From positions 55,202-119,201 of the forward strand of contig NZ_QNRO01000013.1 of NCBI RefSeq assembly GCF_003315345.1: DNA of 64,000 nucleotides, given 5' to 3'. This document shows positions 1 to 9,600 of the stretch, one piece after another. Source of the DNA: Marinobacter pelagius. GTDB lineage: Bacteria > Pseudomonadota > Gammaproteobacteria > Pseudomonadales > Oleiphilaceae. Both the position numbers and the translations under genes were made by a program. Positions within the stretch are counted from its first letter, which is position 1. Every line of letters begins with the position of its first letter. The notes under the pieces were generated by a model, which had not been told where the DNA came from, did not search any database, and saw only the letters and a list, made by a program, of their open reading frames with translations.

Positions 1-1735
1 ATTCCATCGCTGAAAACACCCCCGGTACCGCCGGGCCGGTATCGTAGAGCAGCACTTCCCGGCGATGGCGCACCAGCACCGAAAGCCCCTGGCCGACATC
101 CAGGATACGCACCTCCGGCACAGGCACATACCGGTTCACCGGACCACCGCTGACGTAACCCGACCCGGGCCACAACCACAGAACGACCGCACTGAACACC
201 AGCGCGGGAAACCACGGCAGGGGTAGACGCAAGGCCAGCAATCCGGATGTGGCCACCAGCAACAGTGGCAGGGTTGCCGACGAAAGCACCGGCACCTGCC
301 AATTGGAAAGGCCGACCAATAACCACCAGAGCCCCGCCAGCACAGCATCCATCAACGGGACCACCAAGTCCACCAGCGCCGGCACGAGAGCGACCACCAT
401 GCCCCCAATGATGATGACCGGCATCACAATCACCGAAACCCAGGGGATGGCTATCAGGTTGGCTACCAGTCCGGCAACCGGCTGGCCCTGACCGAATTGG
501 GCAAGCACGGGCCAGAGCCCGATAAAAACGGCCATCTGGGCCAGGACCAGCCCAGTATGCCAACCAACGGCTCCCAGCCTTCCGGAGAAGGTCACGAGCA
601 GGATGGCAACCGCCGAGAATGAAAGCCAGAACCCCTGATCCAGCGGGGCAAAGGGGTCCAGAAACAGAACAGTCGCGAAGGCCAGAGCCACAGACCTCCA
701 TGGCGAGGTCTCCCTGCCACCTATCAGAGCCCAGGTGGCAATCATCACCATGATCAATGCCCTGCGTGTCGGTACCGTGAACCCGGATGCCAGGGCATAA
801 GCCAGACAGCAGACGCCAACCAGGGTAAAGACGCCCCAGCGTAAAGAGGCCTCGGAGAACCGGTGCCCGGGAAAGGCCAGCAAGGCCCGACGGGCCACAA
901 AACCCGCGCCAAGGGCCACCAGCCCCAGGTGCAGGCCCGATATGGCCACCAGATGGATGGTCCCGGTTGCCTTGAGCACTTCCCAGTGAGACGACTCCAT
1001 GGCACCACGGTTGCCGATCATCAGGGATGCGATCAACGGGTAGTGACTGGCGCTGGAAAATCGGCCTTCCACCCAGCGTGCAAGGGACTGGTGGGCAGCG
1101 GTGTAACGGCAGTGCAGGTTGCAAGGCAGGGTTAGAGTGGGCTCCGCCGACCGGACACTACCGGTGGCGCGATAGCCTTTGCGGAACAGCCAGTCCTCGT
1201 ACCTGAATCCCGAGGGATTGAGTGTCCCGTGGGGTCGTCTCAGGACCACTGTCAGGGTCAGACGATGGTGTGCCAGCGTTTGTGCCTCACCGCCATACCA
1301 GCTCAATCGCAGCCGCTCTGGCAGCCCCGATTCAGACCTCCGGGGCCAGTCGGTAATGCAAAAGCTGAAGCGCAGGCTGTTGAAACTGCCGGCCGCCGGG
1401 ATATCGCAGACATAGCCCTCGACTGCCAGGGGAATCCGCTCCAGATCCGGCGGCAGACGCTGACTCAACTTGTGCCCGGCCTGCCATCCGCCCCATGCCA
1501 GACCGGCTGTCAGGGCGGCAACCACCAGCGCCGGCTTCCGTAGCGCCGGAGACTTCGCCACCAGCACACTGTAAAAAGCTGTCACAAGGGCCGCCACCAG
1601 CCACCACGACACTGGTAACACCGACAAGCGATAAAGTAAGATAACGCCGCACGAGAAAGCTATGGCGCAGAGAAACGCCACGCCGTGCGATTGCGGCTTA
1701 TACGGCTGTTCAGAGCTGGTATGACTCGCGGACAA
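1..1735 (-). CDS. comEC: ComEC/Rec2 DNA-uptake channel (3' part beyond window)
   Basis: This is an inner-membrane channel that carries single-stranded DNA into the cytoplasm during natural transformation. The reading frame is open from about 1735 to the window edge and encodes hydrophobic N-terminal segments, a DUF4131-like region, a long polytopic Competence domain (including VAISGLHLGLVALG), and the start of the metallo-beta-lactamase-like domain (VRILDVGQGLSVLV, then LLYDTGP). The protein continues beyond position 1. The chosen start is TTG at 1735, because AGGAGG lies 7 nt upstream; a GTG at 1681 has no such site. In Pseudomonas, comEC likewise sits beside the lol genes and a DUF2062 gene. 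Confidence 0.88.
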   Translation of the reverse strand, partial: MSASHTSSEQPYKPQSHGVAFLCAIAFSCGVILLYRLSVLPVSWWLVAALVTAFYSVLVAKSPALRKPALVVAALTAGLAWGGWQAGHKLSQRLPPDLERIPLAVEGYVCDIPAAGSFNSLRFSFCITDWPRRSESGLPERLRLSWYGGEAQTLAHHRLTLTVVLRRPHGTLNPSGFRYEDWLFRKGYRATGSVRSAEPTLTLPCNLHCRYTAAHQSLARWVEGRFSSASHYPLIASLMIGNRGAMESSHWEVLKATGTIHLVAISGLHLGLVALGAGFVARRALLAFPGHRFSEASLRWGVFTLVGVCCLAYALASGFTVPTRRALIMVMIATWALIGGRETSPWRSVALAFATVLFLDPFAPLDQGFWLSFSAVAILLVTFSGRLGAVGWHTGLVLAQMAVFIGLWPVLAQFGQGQPVAGLVANLIAIPWVSVIVMPVIIIGGMVVALVPALVDLVVPLMDAVLAGLWWLLVGLSNWQVPVLSSATLPLLLVATSGLLALRLPLPWFPALVFSAVVLWLWPGSGYVSGGPVNRYVPVPEVRILDVGQGLSVLVRHRREVLLYDTGPAVPGVFSAME

Positions 1736-1813
1736 TCCTTGTCCTCCTGATATTTATTCTCCGGCAACATCCCTTTTGCCGGTGCAATCACACGCTTACA
1801 GGCAGAACTTCCT

Positions 1814-2359
1814 ATGCCAAAGAAGTTCATGAAACGATATCTGCCGTCACCGGAACGGGTGCAGTCCATGAAATCACTGCACTTTCTGGGCGATATCCTT
1901 CATGAACCGAACCTCTGGCACATCAATCGCCACAGCGTCGCCAGAGCCTTTCTCATCGGCATCTGGTTCTGCTTCATTCCCATGCCGTTCCAGATGGTGG
2001 CGGCCGCGCTGTTTGCCATCTGGTTCAACGCCAACCTTCCCCTGTCAGTGGCGCTGGTGTGGATCAGTAACCCGGTCACCATGCCACCCATGTTCTACTT
2101 CAACTACAAGGTCGGGGCGTGGATCCTGAACCGGCCGGTACTGGCCTTTGAATTCGAACTCTCCTGGCCCTGGATCAGCGAACGGCTCGTGGATATCGGG
2201 ATCCCCCTGTATCTGGGCTCACTGATCTGCGCCACCGTCTTTGCCTGCCTTTCCTACCTCGTCATCCAGTATCTCTGGCGCCGGAAAATCCGCTCGGACT
2301 GGCGGGAGAGACGGCTGGCGCGGCGCAAACGCCGCCGCACCGCCAATCAGGCTTCCTGA
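1814..2359 (+). CDS. DUF2062 membrane protein
   Basis: A 181-residue inner-membrane protein of the DUF2062 family, of unknown function. The N-terminal half carries the family pattern HINRHSVARAFLIGIWFCFIPMPFQM, here read as several short matches (SVARAFLIG, FIPMPFQM), followed by VWISNPVTMPPMFYF. There are three or four hydrophobic segments and a strongly basic tail (RRKIRSDWRERRLARRKRRR) that should face the cytoplasm. It is divergent from comEC and its last 13 bases overlap the end of lolD on the other strand. The same gene stands between the lol genes and comEC in Pseudomonas. The ribosome-binding site is weak, so the start may lie at one of the next methionines. Confidence 0.8.
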   Translation: MPKKFMKRYLPSPERVQSMKSLHFLGDILHEPNLWHINRHSVARAFLIGIWFCFIPMPFQMVAAALFAIWFNANLPLSVALVWISNPVTMPPMFYFNYKVGAWILNRPVLAFEFELSWPWISERLVDIGIPLYLGSLICATVFACLSYLVIQYLWRRKIRSDWRERRLARRKRRRTANQAS

Positions 2360-3057
2360 AGCAGACGCCCCTGTTCCAGCCGCATCACCCGCCCCAGGCT
2401 CCGGGCCATCCGCATGTCGTGGGTTACCATGACAAAGGCAATGCCGGACTGGTCACGCAGGGTTTCAATCAGCGCCTGAACGCCCTCACCAGTGTGTTCA
2501 TCCAGGTTACCGGTGGGCTCGTCCATCAACACGCATTCAGGTTCGTTCACCAGGGCGCGGGCAATGGCCACGCGCTGGCGCTCGCCCCCGGACAACTCGC
2601 CGGGCTTGTGGGTCAGACGGGCGCCGAGGCCGACCTTCTCCAGCAGCGAGGCTGCCTTGTCACGGGCTGCCTTGACCGGAAGCCCGCCAAGAGCACAGGG
2701 CATCATGACATTCTCCAGGGCGGTGAATTCCGGCAGCAGGTGGTGGAACTGGTACACAAAACCGAGATGCCGGTTCCGGAACCGCGCCCTGCCCGCCTCC
2801 GACATGCGATGAATATCCTCACCACAGATGTGGATGTGCCCCGAGGATGGCTTGTCGAGCCCACCCAGCAGGTTCAGCAACGTGGTTTTGCCTGCACCGC
2901 TACTGCCGACAATCGCGACGGTCTCACTGGCCCCGACCTGCAGGGAGATATCGGAAAAAATTGTGAGCTTTTCCGGACCCTCGTTGTAGGTGCGGGTAAC
3001 GCGGCGGCAGTCAATGACCGGTGTTTTATCGTTCATGGGAGCTTTTGCCTCACTCAT
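2347..3057 (-). CDS. lolD: LolD, ATPase of the lipoprotein-releasing ABC transporter
   Basis: This is the cytoplasmic ATPase that powers release of outer-membrane lipoproteins from the inner membrane to the chaperone LolA. The 236-residue protein has a Walker A motif (GSSGAGKTT), the Q-loop region (FVYQFHHLLPEF), the ABC signature LSGGERQRVAIARAL, a Walker B (CVLMDEPTGNLD) and the switch histidine (VMVTHD). It is downstream of the permease gene with an 8-bp overlap, so the two are translationally coupled. The start at 3057 gives that overlap; an in-frame ATG lies seven codons further in. No second permease gene follows, unlike the usual lolC-lolD-lolE order. Confidence 0.93.
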   Translation of the reverse strand: MSEAKAPMNDKTPVIDCRRVTRTYNEGPEKLTIFSDISLQVGASETVAIVGSSGAGKTTLLNLLGGLDKPSSGHIHICGEDIHRMSEAGRARFRNRHLGFVYQFHHLLPEFTALENVMMPCALGGLPVKAARDKAASLLEKVGLGARLTHKPGELSGGERQRVAIARALVNEPECVLMDEPTGNLDEHTGEGVQALIETLRDQSGIAFVMVTHDMRMARSLGRVMRLEQGRLLQEA

Positions 3058-4291
3058 ACCGCAGTGCCTCCGCCGGATCGATCCGGGATGCCCGCCAGGC
3101 CGGATAGATGGTTGCCAGCAGGCTCATCGCCAGCCCGGCACCGCTGATGATCATTACGTCCTCCATCCGGAGCTGGGACGGCAGATAGCTGATGAAATAG
3201 ACGTCAGCACTCAGGAACTGGTGCCCGAGGACTTTTTCCAGCCAGGAGATAAACGCGCTGATATTCAAGGCCCCCAGCACGCCCAGCGTGGTCCCCACCA
3301 GGGTCCCGAACACTCCGATCACTGCACCCTGAACGATAAAGATCCGCATGATCCGCCCCGGGGTCGCCCCCATGGTCCGGAGAATGGCGATATCGGCGGT
3401 CTTGTCGGTAACTACCATGACCAGCGTCGAAACAATGTTGAACGCCGCTACCGCCACGATGAACATGAGCAGCAGGCCGATCATGGTCTTCTCCATACGG
3501 ATGGCCTGGAACAGGTTGCCGTGGGTCCGGGTCCAGTCGGAAATGTAGTAACGACCGTCCAGAAGCCGCGCCGCCTCCTCCGCCACTTTCGGGGCGGCGA
3601 ACAGGTCATCCACCAGCAGGCGCACGCCCTGGGCTTTGCCGCCCGTACGCATCAGCTTGGCAGCATCGTCCATGTGCACGAGCGTGTAGTTACCATCAAG
3701 TTCCGCACCCACGCTGAAAATACCCTTGACGGTAAAGCGCTTGAGACGGGGCAGAACGCCGGCCGGAGTCACGGAGGCCTCGGGCAGCACGACCGTCAGC
3801 CTGTCCCCTACCTTGAGGCGAAGACTCGCGGCCATGGTCCGGCCCACGATGATGCCAAACTCACCGGACACCAGGTCCTCCAGGTCGCCCTCGATCATGT
3901 GGTTTTCAATAATGGAAACCGTGCGTTCCTGTTCCGGAAGGATGCCATTGAGCATCACGCCCCGAACGTCGCCGCCTCCGGTCACCATCCCCTGCCCCTG
4001 GATAAATGGCGCGGCGGCCAGCACTCTCGGGTGTTCCTCCACACGGGCGTCGACTGCCTCCCAATCGGGCAGCGGGCCGGCACCCTGAATGACCGCATGG
4101 GGCACCATGCCCAGGATCCGTTGCTTGAGTTCGCGATCAAAGCCGTTCATCACCGACAACACAATGATCAGAACGGCGACACCAAGCATCAGACCGATCA
4201 TGGAGGTCAATGAGATAAACGAGATGAAATGATTGCGGCGCTTGGCTGCGGTGTACCGCAAACCGATATAGAAAGATAAGGGTCGGAACAT
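3050..4291 (-). CDS. LolC/LolE-family lipoprotein-releasing permease
   Basis: Inner-membrane permease of the LolCDE exporter, 413 residues, a normal length. It has an N-terminal membrane helix after a basic start (IGLRYTAAKRRNHFISFIS, then SMIGLMLGVAVLIIVLSVMNGF), a large periplasmic domain (about 50-270) and three C-terminal membrane helices (GLLLMFIVAVAAFNIVSTL; VQGAVIGVFGTLVGTTLG; ISGAGLAMSLLATIYPAW) with the family ending ASRIDPAEALRYE. Only one such gene accompanies lolD here. It may therefore be a LolF-type permease acting as a homodimer, or the partner lies elsewhere; the sequence does not decide. No clear ribosome-binding site precedes the ATG. Confidence 0.88.
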   Translation of the reverse strand: MFRPLSFYIGLRYTAAKRRNHFISFISLTSMIGLMLGVAVLIIVLSVMNGFDRELKQRILGMVPHAVIQGAGPLPDWEAVDARVEEHPRVLAAAPFIQGQGMVTGGGDVRGVMLNGILPEQERTVSIIENHMIEGDLEDLVSGEFGIIVGRTMAASLRLKVGDRLTVVLPEASVTPAGVLPRLKRFTVKGIFSVGAELDGNYTLVHMDDAAKLMRTGGKAQGVRLLVDDLFAAPKVAEEAARLLDGRYYISDWTRTHGNLFQAIRMEKTMIGLLLMFIVAVAAFNIVSTLVMVVTDKTADIAILRTMGATPGRIMRIFIVQGAVIGVFGTLVGTTLGVLGALNISAFISWLEKVLGHQFLSADVYFISYLPSQLRMEDVMIISGAGLAMSLLATIYPAWRASRIDPAEALRYE

Positions 4292-4552
4292 GTAGGAGTG
4301 CTGCTCTGTTAGAATCCCTGAATGGCAAGCTCGGCGTGGTCGAGCGCATTATGGCCCTTGTCGAAAATAGGTTGCAACCGGACCTCCCGCACCCTGCATG
4401 TGAAAGCCTTGGCAAAAATTTCGGGCCCAAACAGTATAAACTGGGGGAAAGCGGGTGACTTTTGCTAGTCTTTTTCGGATATTACGTTTTATCCATGTCC
4501 TTTCGGAGCACCCCGCAAGGACCAGAGCTGTAGCGTCAATGGAGAGCCATCA

Positions 4553-4861
4553 ATGAGAAACAACAAAACCCTGTTCGGTGTACTGGCCCTGACGGCCGCC
4601 CTGTCGTTGGCACCGGCCAGCGGTGTCCTGGCTGAAGAACTTCGAACTCCGGTAGGCAGCCAGGCCGACCGCAACCAGGGAAACTATCCGAAAACGGGGC
4701 TGTCCCAGTCCTCGGTTCGAGCAAAGTGGGGCAACCCGCTGGAAGTTCGTGGCCCCGTTGGCGAGCCTCCCATTACGCGGTGGCATTACCAGGATTTCGT
4801 CGTCTATTTCGAAAAGGATCTCGTGCTTCATACGGTACTGAAACGCCAGACCGGACGATAA
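4553..4861 (+). CDS. Small exported protein, BamE/SmpA-like fold suspected
   Basis: A 102-residue protein with a clear signal peptide (MRNNKTLFGVLALTAALSL, cleavage likely after SGVLA) and no lipobox. The mature part contains LSQSSVRAKWGNPLEVRGP, followed by RWHYQDFVVYFEKDLVLHTVL. That arrangement (helix, G-x-P turn, then strands ending in a residue pattern like WxYxDxxVYFExDxVLH) resembles SmpA/BamE-type periplasmic domains, but the match is by eye only. A GGAGAG site stands 6 nt before the ATG. It is monocistronic between the divergent lol permease and aguA. It is probably a conserved hypothetical of marine gammaproteobacteria. Confidence 0.7.
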   Translation: MRNNKTLFGVLALTAALSLAPASGVLAEELRTPVGSQADRNQGNYPKTGLSQSSVRAKWGNPLEVRGPVGEPPITRWHYQDFVVYFEKDLVLHTVLKRQTGR

Positions 4862-4964
4862 CAAAAATACACCGCCAACCGGCCGGTTTTCACGGCGACT
4901 GTCCTGACGCCGGGCCGGTCCTTGGTTAGAATGGCGGCTTTTGCGAGTTAAGGTAGCTTCAACA

Positions 4965-6017
4965 GTGACTTCAAGACGCGTGTTGCCCGCCGAGTGGGCA
5001 CCTCAAAGTGCCGTAATGCTGACCTGGCCCCACCCCGGTACTGATTGGGCTGCCCGCCTCGAAGAGGTGGAGCCCGTCTTTGAGGCCATTGCCCGGGCGG
5101 TGCTGCGCTTCGAGCATCTGGTCATCAGTTGCGAACATGTTTTCCGCCTCCAGGAACTGGGCGACAACCTTAACCGGTACGCGGAGGAAAACCGTCTGCC
5201 CGGCCGGGTCGTCACCGTTCCGGCGCCAGCCAACGACACCTGGGCCCGGGACCACGGCCCAATCACGGTTCAGGCGGAAGAAGGTCCTGAGCTGCTCGAC
5301 TTCCGCTTCAATGCCTGGGGTGGCAAATTTCCCTGGGAAAAGGATGATGCCCTGAACCGGCACCTGGCCAATGCCGGTGTGTTTGGCACATCACCACTCA
5401 AGCCGGTGGATTTCGTGCTTGAGGGTGGCTCCATCGAATCGGATGGCCAGGGCACGATCCTGACAACCAGCGAGTGCCTGCTCACACCGAGTCGCAACCC
5501 GAGCCTCGATCGCACCGCCATTGAACACCTGTTGACCGAAATTCTTGGCAGCGACCGGGTACTCTGGCTGAATCATGGCTACCTGGCCGGCGATGACACC
5601 GACAGTCATATCGATACCCTGGCCCGCTTCTGCGCTCCCGACCACATCTGCTACGTGACCTGCCCGGATGTTTCGGACGAGCACTACAGCGCCCTGGCAG
5701 CCATGGAGGAGGAGCTGCGGGAATTCCGGCAGGAAAATGGCCAACCCTACCGGCTCACTGCCCTGCCCTGGCCCGACCCGGTTTACGACGAGGATGGCGA
5801 GCGCCTGCCGGCCACCTACGCAAATTTCCTGATCATCAACGGTGCGGTTTTGCTGCCAGTATACGGGGTTACCCAGGACGACGAGGCCATCAAGATCATG
5901 CAGGGCATTTTTCCGGACCGGGAAATCATCCCCATTGACTGCCGGCCACTGGTTTACCAGCACGGCAGTCTGCATTGCGTCACCATGCAAATCCCCGCAG
6001 GAGTGGTTAATACATGA
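4965..6017 (+). CDS. aguA: Agmatine deiminase AguA
   Basis: Converts agmatine to N-carbamoylputrescine and ammonia, the first step of the agmatine route to putrescine. It belongs to the peptidyl-arginine deiminase-like family (PF04371). Visible active-site blocks are NDTWARDHGPIT, FVLEGGSIESDG, DDTDSHIDTLARF and the catalytic cysteine in HGSLHCVTMQIP near the C-terminus. The open frame reaches back to a TTG at 4941. GTG at 4965 is preferred because AAGG lies about 11 nt upstream and the family homology begins just after it; this gives 350 residues. The stop codon overlaps the aguB start by 4 bp. Confidence 0.93.
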   Translation: MTSRRVLPAEWAPQSAVMLTWPHPGTDWAARLEEVEPVFEAIARAVLRFEHLVISCEHVFRLQELGDNLNRYAEENRLPGRVVTVPAPANDTWARDHGPITVQAEEGPELLDFRFNAWGGKFPWEKDDALNRHLANAGVFGTSPLKPVDFVLEGGSIESDGQGTILTTSECLLTPSRNPSLDRTAIEHLLTEILGSDRVLWLNHGYLAGDDTDSHIDTLARFCAPDHICYVTCPDVSDEHYSALAAMEEELREFRQENGQPYRLTALPWPDPVYDEDGERLPATYANFLIINGAVLLPVYGVTQDDEAIKIMQGIFPDREIIPIDCRPLVYQHGSLHCVTMQIPAGVVNT

Positions 6018-6937
6018 GCAAGGCCCGCGACAGTCACGAACTTCGCATCGCAGCAATCCAGCAAGCCTGCAGTGAGGACAAGGCGGCCAGCCTGGCCACC
6101 AGCGAAAAACTGATTCGTGAAGCGGCAAGCCAGGGCGCAGAGCTGATTGTCCTGCAGGAACTCCACGCCACCCTGTATTTCTGTCAGACCGAAGATACCT
6201 CGGTGTTCGAACTCGCCGAGCCGATCCCCGGGCCAACCAGCGACCGATTGTCCGCACTGGCGCGGGAGCTGGGCGTGGTCGTCGTGGGTTCGATTTTCGA
6301 GCGGCGCATGAACGGCGTTTACCACAACACTGCCGTGGTGTTCGAACGGGATGGCGAGATTGCCGGGATCTACCGGAAGATGCACATTCCCGATGATCCG
6401 GGCTTCTACGAGAAATTCTATTTCACCCCCGGTGATGCCCAGTTCAACGACGGCCGCAATGGCTTCACGCCCATCGACACATCGGTCGGCAGGCTCGGCG
6501 TGCTGGTGTGCTGGGATCAGTGGTACCCCGAGGCTGCCCGCCTCATGGCCCTCGCCGGCGCCGAGATCCTGATCTACCCCACCGCCATCGGCTGGGATGT
6601 CACCGACGATCCGGACGAGCAGGCCCGCCAGCTGGAAGCCTGGGTGACAGTCCAACGCGGGCACGCCGTCGCCAACAACCTTCCGGTAGTGGCACCGAAC
6701 CGGGTGGGCACCGAACCTGACCCTTCCGGTCAGTCCGATGGCATCCGCTTCTGGGGTAACAGCTTTATCTGCGGGCCCCAGGGAGAATTCCTCGCCCGCG
6801 CCGATGACGACAACGAATGCATACTCTCTGTCACTCTCGACCGAACCCGCACTGAATCGGTTCGACGGATCTGGCCGTATCTCAGGGACCGTCGTATCGA
6901 TGCCTATGGCGACATTCTGAAGCGGGTGAGGGACTGA
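6014..6937 (+). CDS. aguB: N-carbamoylputrescine amidase AguB
   Basis: Hydrolyses N-carbamoylputrescine to putrescine, CO2 and ammonia, completing the pathway begun by AguA. The 307-residue protein is a nitrilase-superfamily member with the Glu-Lys-Cys triad visible: Glu in VLQELHATLYF, Lys in YRKMHIPDDPGFYEKFYF, and Cys in GVLVCWDQWYPEAARLMAL. ATGA overlap with aguA indicates translational coupling. The gene is followed after 7 bp by moxR, which is probably co-transcribed but functionally unrelated. Confidence 0.95.
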   Translation: MSKARDSHELRIAAIQQACSEDKAASLATSEKLIREAASQGAELIVLQELHATLYFCQTEDTSVFELAEPIPGPTSDRLSALARELGVVVVGSIFERRMNGVYHNTAVVFERDGEIAGIYRKMHIPDDPGFYEKFYFTPGDAQFNDGRNGFTPIDTSVGRLGVLVCWDQWYPEAARLMALAGAEILIYPTAIGWDVTDDPDEQARQLEAWVTVQRGHAVANNLPVVAPNRVGTEPDPSGQSDGIRFWGNSFICGPQGEFLARADDDNECILSVTLDRTRTESVRRIWPYLRDRRIDAYGDILKRVRD

Positions 6938-6944
6938 GGACCGG

Positions 6945-7856
6945 ATGAAAAAACTGGTAGACAGCGTTGTTGATGAACTGAACAGCATTCTCCTGGGCAA
7001 GGACCGGCAAGTACGCCTTGCCCTGTGCGGCCTGCTGGCCCGGGGCCATCTGCTGATCGAAGACATTCCCGGCATGGGCAAAACCACCCTGTCCCATGCC
7101 CTGGCGAAGGTGATGGGGCTGAGTTACCAGCGCATCCAGTTCACCAACGATCTGTTGCCCGCCGATGTACTCGGCTACTCCATGTATGACAAGGCCGCGG
7201 GCACCCTGGTCTTCCATCCCGGCCCCATCTTCGCCCAGGTGGTCCTGGCGGATGAGATCAACCGGGCCTCCCCGAGAACCCAGAGTGCCCTGCTCGAAGC
7301 CATGGAAGAACGGCAGGTATCCATCGAGGGCGAGACCCGCCCGCTGCCGGAGCCGTTCTTCGTGATTGCCACCCAGAACCCCATCGAACAGGGCGGCACG
7401 TTTCCGCTGCCCGAATCCCAACTGGACCGGTTCCTGATGCGTCTGAGACTAGGCTATCCGGACCCGCGCGCCGAGCGGGAGCTGCTCGAGGGCGAGGACC
7501 GTCGCGCCATGACGGAGCGACTGGGCACCCTGCTCTCTGCCGAGAACCTCCGGACCCTGCAGGACGGCGTCGCCCGGGTCACCGCCAGCCCGGCGCTGCT
7601 GGATTACGTGCAACGGCTTCTGGAGCAGAGCCGGCGCATGCCGGGCCTGCTCTACGGCCTTTCACCCCGGGCTGGCCTTGGCCTGCTCCGGGCATCCAAG
7701 GCCTGGGCGATGATGGAGGGGCGCCACCATGTCCTGCCCGACGATATCCAGGCCGTCTTCCCGGCCGTCGCGGAGCACCGGCTCGAGCAAGGCGAATCAG
7801 GCAAGAGCGCCGAGCGGGTCCGGCAATTGCTGGCGACGGTCTCGGTACTTGAATAA
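6945..7856 (+). CDS. MoxR-family AAA+ ATPase
   Basis: A 303-residue AAA+ ATPase of the MoxR family, chaperone-like ATPases usually linked to assembly or activation of metal or membrane complexes. It shows Walker A (DIPGMGKTTLSHALA), Walker B with the MoxR extension (VVLADEINRASPRTQSALLEAMEE), sensor 1 (FFVIATQNPIEQGGTFPLPE) and the C-terminal lid (LSPRAGLGLLRASKAWAM). GAGG lies 5 nt before the ATG. The usual partners (DUF58, VWA and transglutaminase proteins) are absent: trxB follows directly. The substrate is unknown. Confidence 0.9.
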   Translation: MKKLVDSVVDELNSILLGKDRQVRLALCGLLARGHLLIEDIPGMGKTTLSHALAKVMGLSYQRIQFTNDLLPADVLGYSMYDKAAGTLVFHPGPIFAQVVLADEINRASPRTQSALLEAMEERQVSIEGETRPLPEPFFVIATQNPIEQGGTFPLPESQLDRFLMRLRLGYPDPRAERELLEGEDRRAMTERLGTLLSAENLRTLQDGVARVTASPALLDYVQRLLEQSRRMPGLLYGLSPRAGLGLLRASKAWAMMEGRHHVLPDDIQAVFPAVAEHRLEQGESGKSAERVRQLLATVSVLE

Positions 7857-7898
7857 AAACCGTCTGACCTCATAGTATTCATTTTCAAACATCAGTGA

Positions 7899-8861
<963 letters not shown>

Positions 8862-8886
8862 GCCGGACCGGAATGACTGGAGCAGG

Positions 8887-9600
8887 ATGACCACTCTCCC
8901 CTGGCTGGAACCGGACCACCTGTGGTTCCCACCCGCCGAGGAGGCCCTGGATGACCCGGATGGTCTCCTGGCCCTCGGCGGTGATCTTTCCACCGACCGG
9001 CTGGTGCTCGCCTACCGGAACGGTATTTTCCCCTGGTATAGCGACGACCAGCCGATCCTGTGGTGGTCCCCGGACCCCCGCTGTGTGCTGTTCCCACCCG
9101 ACATCCACATTTCCCGGAGCCTGCGGCGAACGCTGAACCAGAGACGATTCCACGTTACCGCTGACCGGGCTTTCAGTCGGATCATCCGGCTGTGTGGCTC
9201 CACCCGTGCCGAAGGCACCTGGATTACCGACGACATGGTGGCAGCCTATACCGAGCTACATCGGCGGGGCATTGCCCATTCCATTGAAATCTGGAACCGC
9301 AACAACGAGCTGGCCGGCGGAATGTACGGGGTTGCACTCGGTCGCTGCTTCTTTGGCGAATCCATGTTTTCCCTGGAAACCAACGCGTCGAAGGTGCTGA
9401 TGGTGCACCTGGCGAACCAGCTGAGGCTTTGGGGCTACCGGATGATGGATTGCCAGGTGGAGAGCGGCCACCTGCTGACCATGGGTGCCCGGAGCATTCC
9501 CAGGGCGGAGTTTTTATCTATACTCAGGGCATGTGTTGATCAGAAACCGGACCAGTCCGACTGGACCTTCACCTGGGAATGGCGTGGACCGGAGGTGTAA
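8887..9600 (+). CDS. aat: Leucyl/phenylalanyl-tRNA--protein transferase
   Basis: Adds Leu or Phe from aminoacyl-tRNA to proteins with N-terminal Arg or Lys, making ClpS/ClpAP degrons. The 237-residue protein has the N-terminal block FPPAEEAL-like segment (here WFPPAEEALDDPDGLLALGGDL, read in parts), LAYRNGIFPWY, WWSPDPRCVLFP, and LAGGMYGVALGRCFFGESMFS, all characteristic of Aat. A GGAGCAGG site precedes the ATG. The stop abuts the bpt start directly. In this window it sits with bpt, clpA and clpS, the rest of the N-degron machinery. Confidence 0.95.
   Translation: MTTLPWLEPDHLWFPPAEEALDDPDGLLALGGDLSTDRLVLAYRNGIFPWYSDDQPILWWSPDPRCVLFPPDIHISRSLRRTLNQRRFHVTADRAFSRIIRLCGSTRAEGTWITDDMVAAYTELHRRGIAHSIEIWNRNNELAGGMYGVALGRCFFGESMFSLETNASKVLMVHLANQLRLWGYRMMDCQVESGHLLTMGARSIPRAEFLSILRACVDQKPDQSDWTFTWEWRGPEV

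Noticed and set aside
1332..1652. A 106-residue minus-strand frame starting with GTG
   Set aside because: It is out of frame with comEC, which occupies the same strand and has hydrophobic segments and domain motifs.
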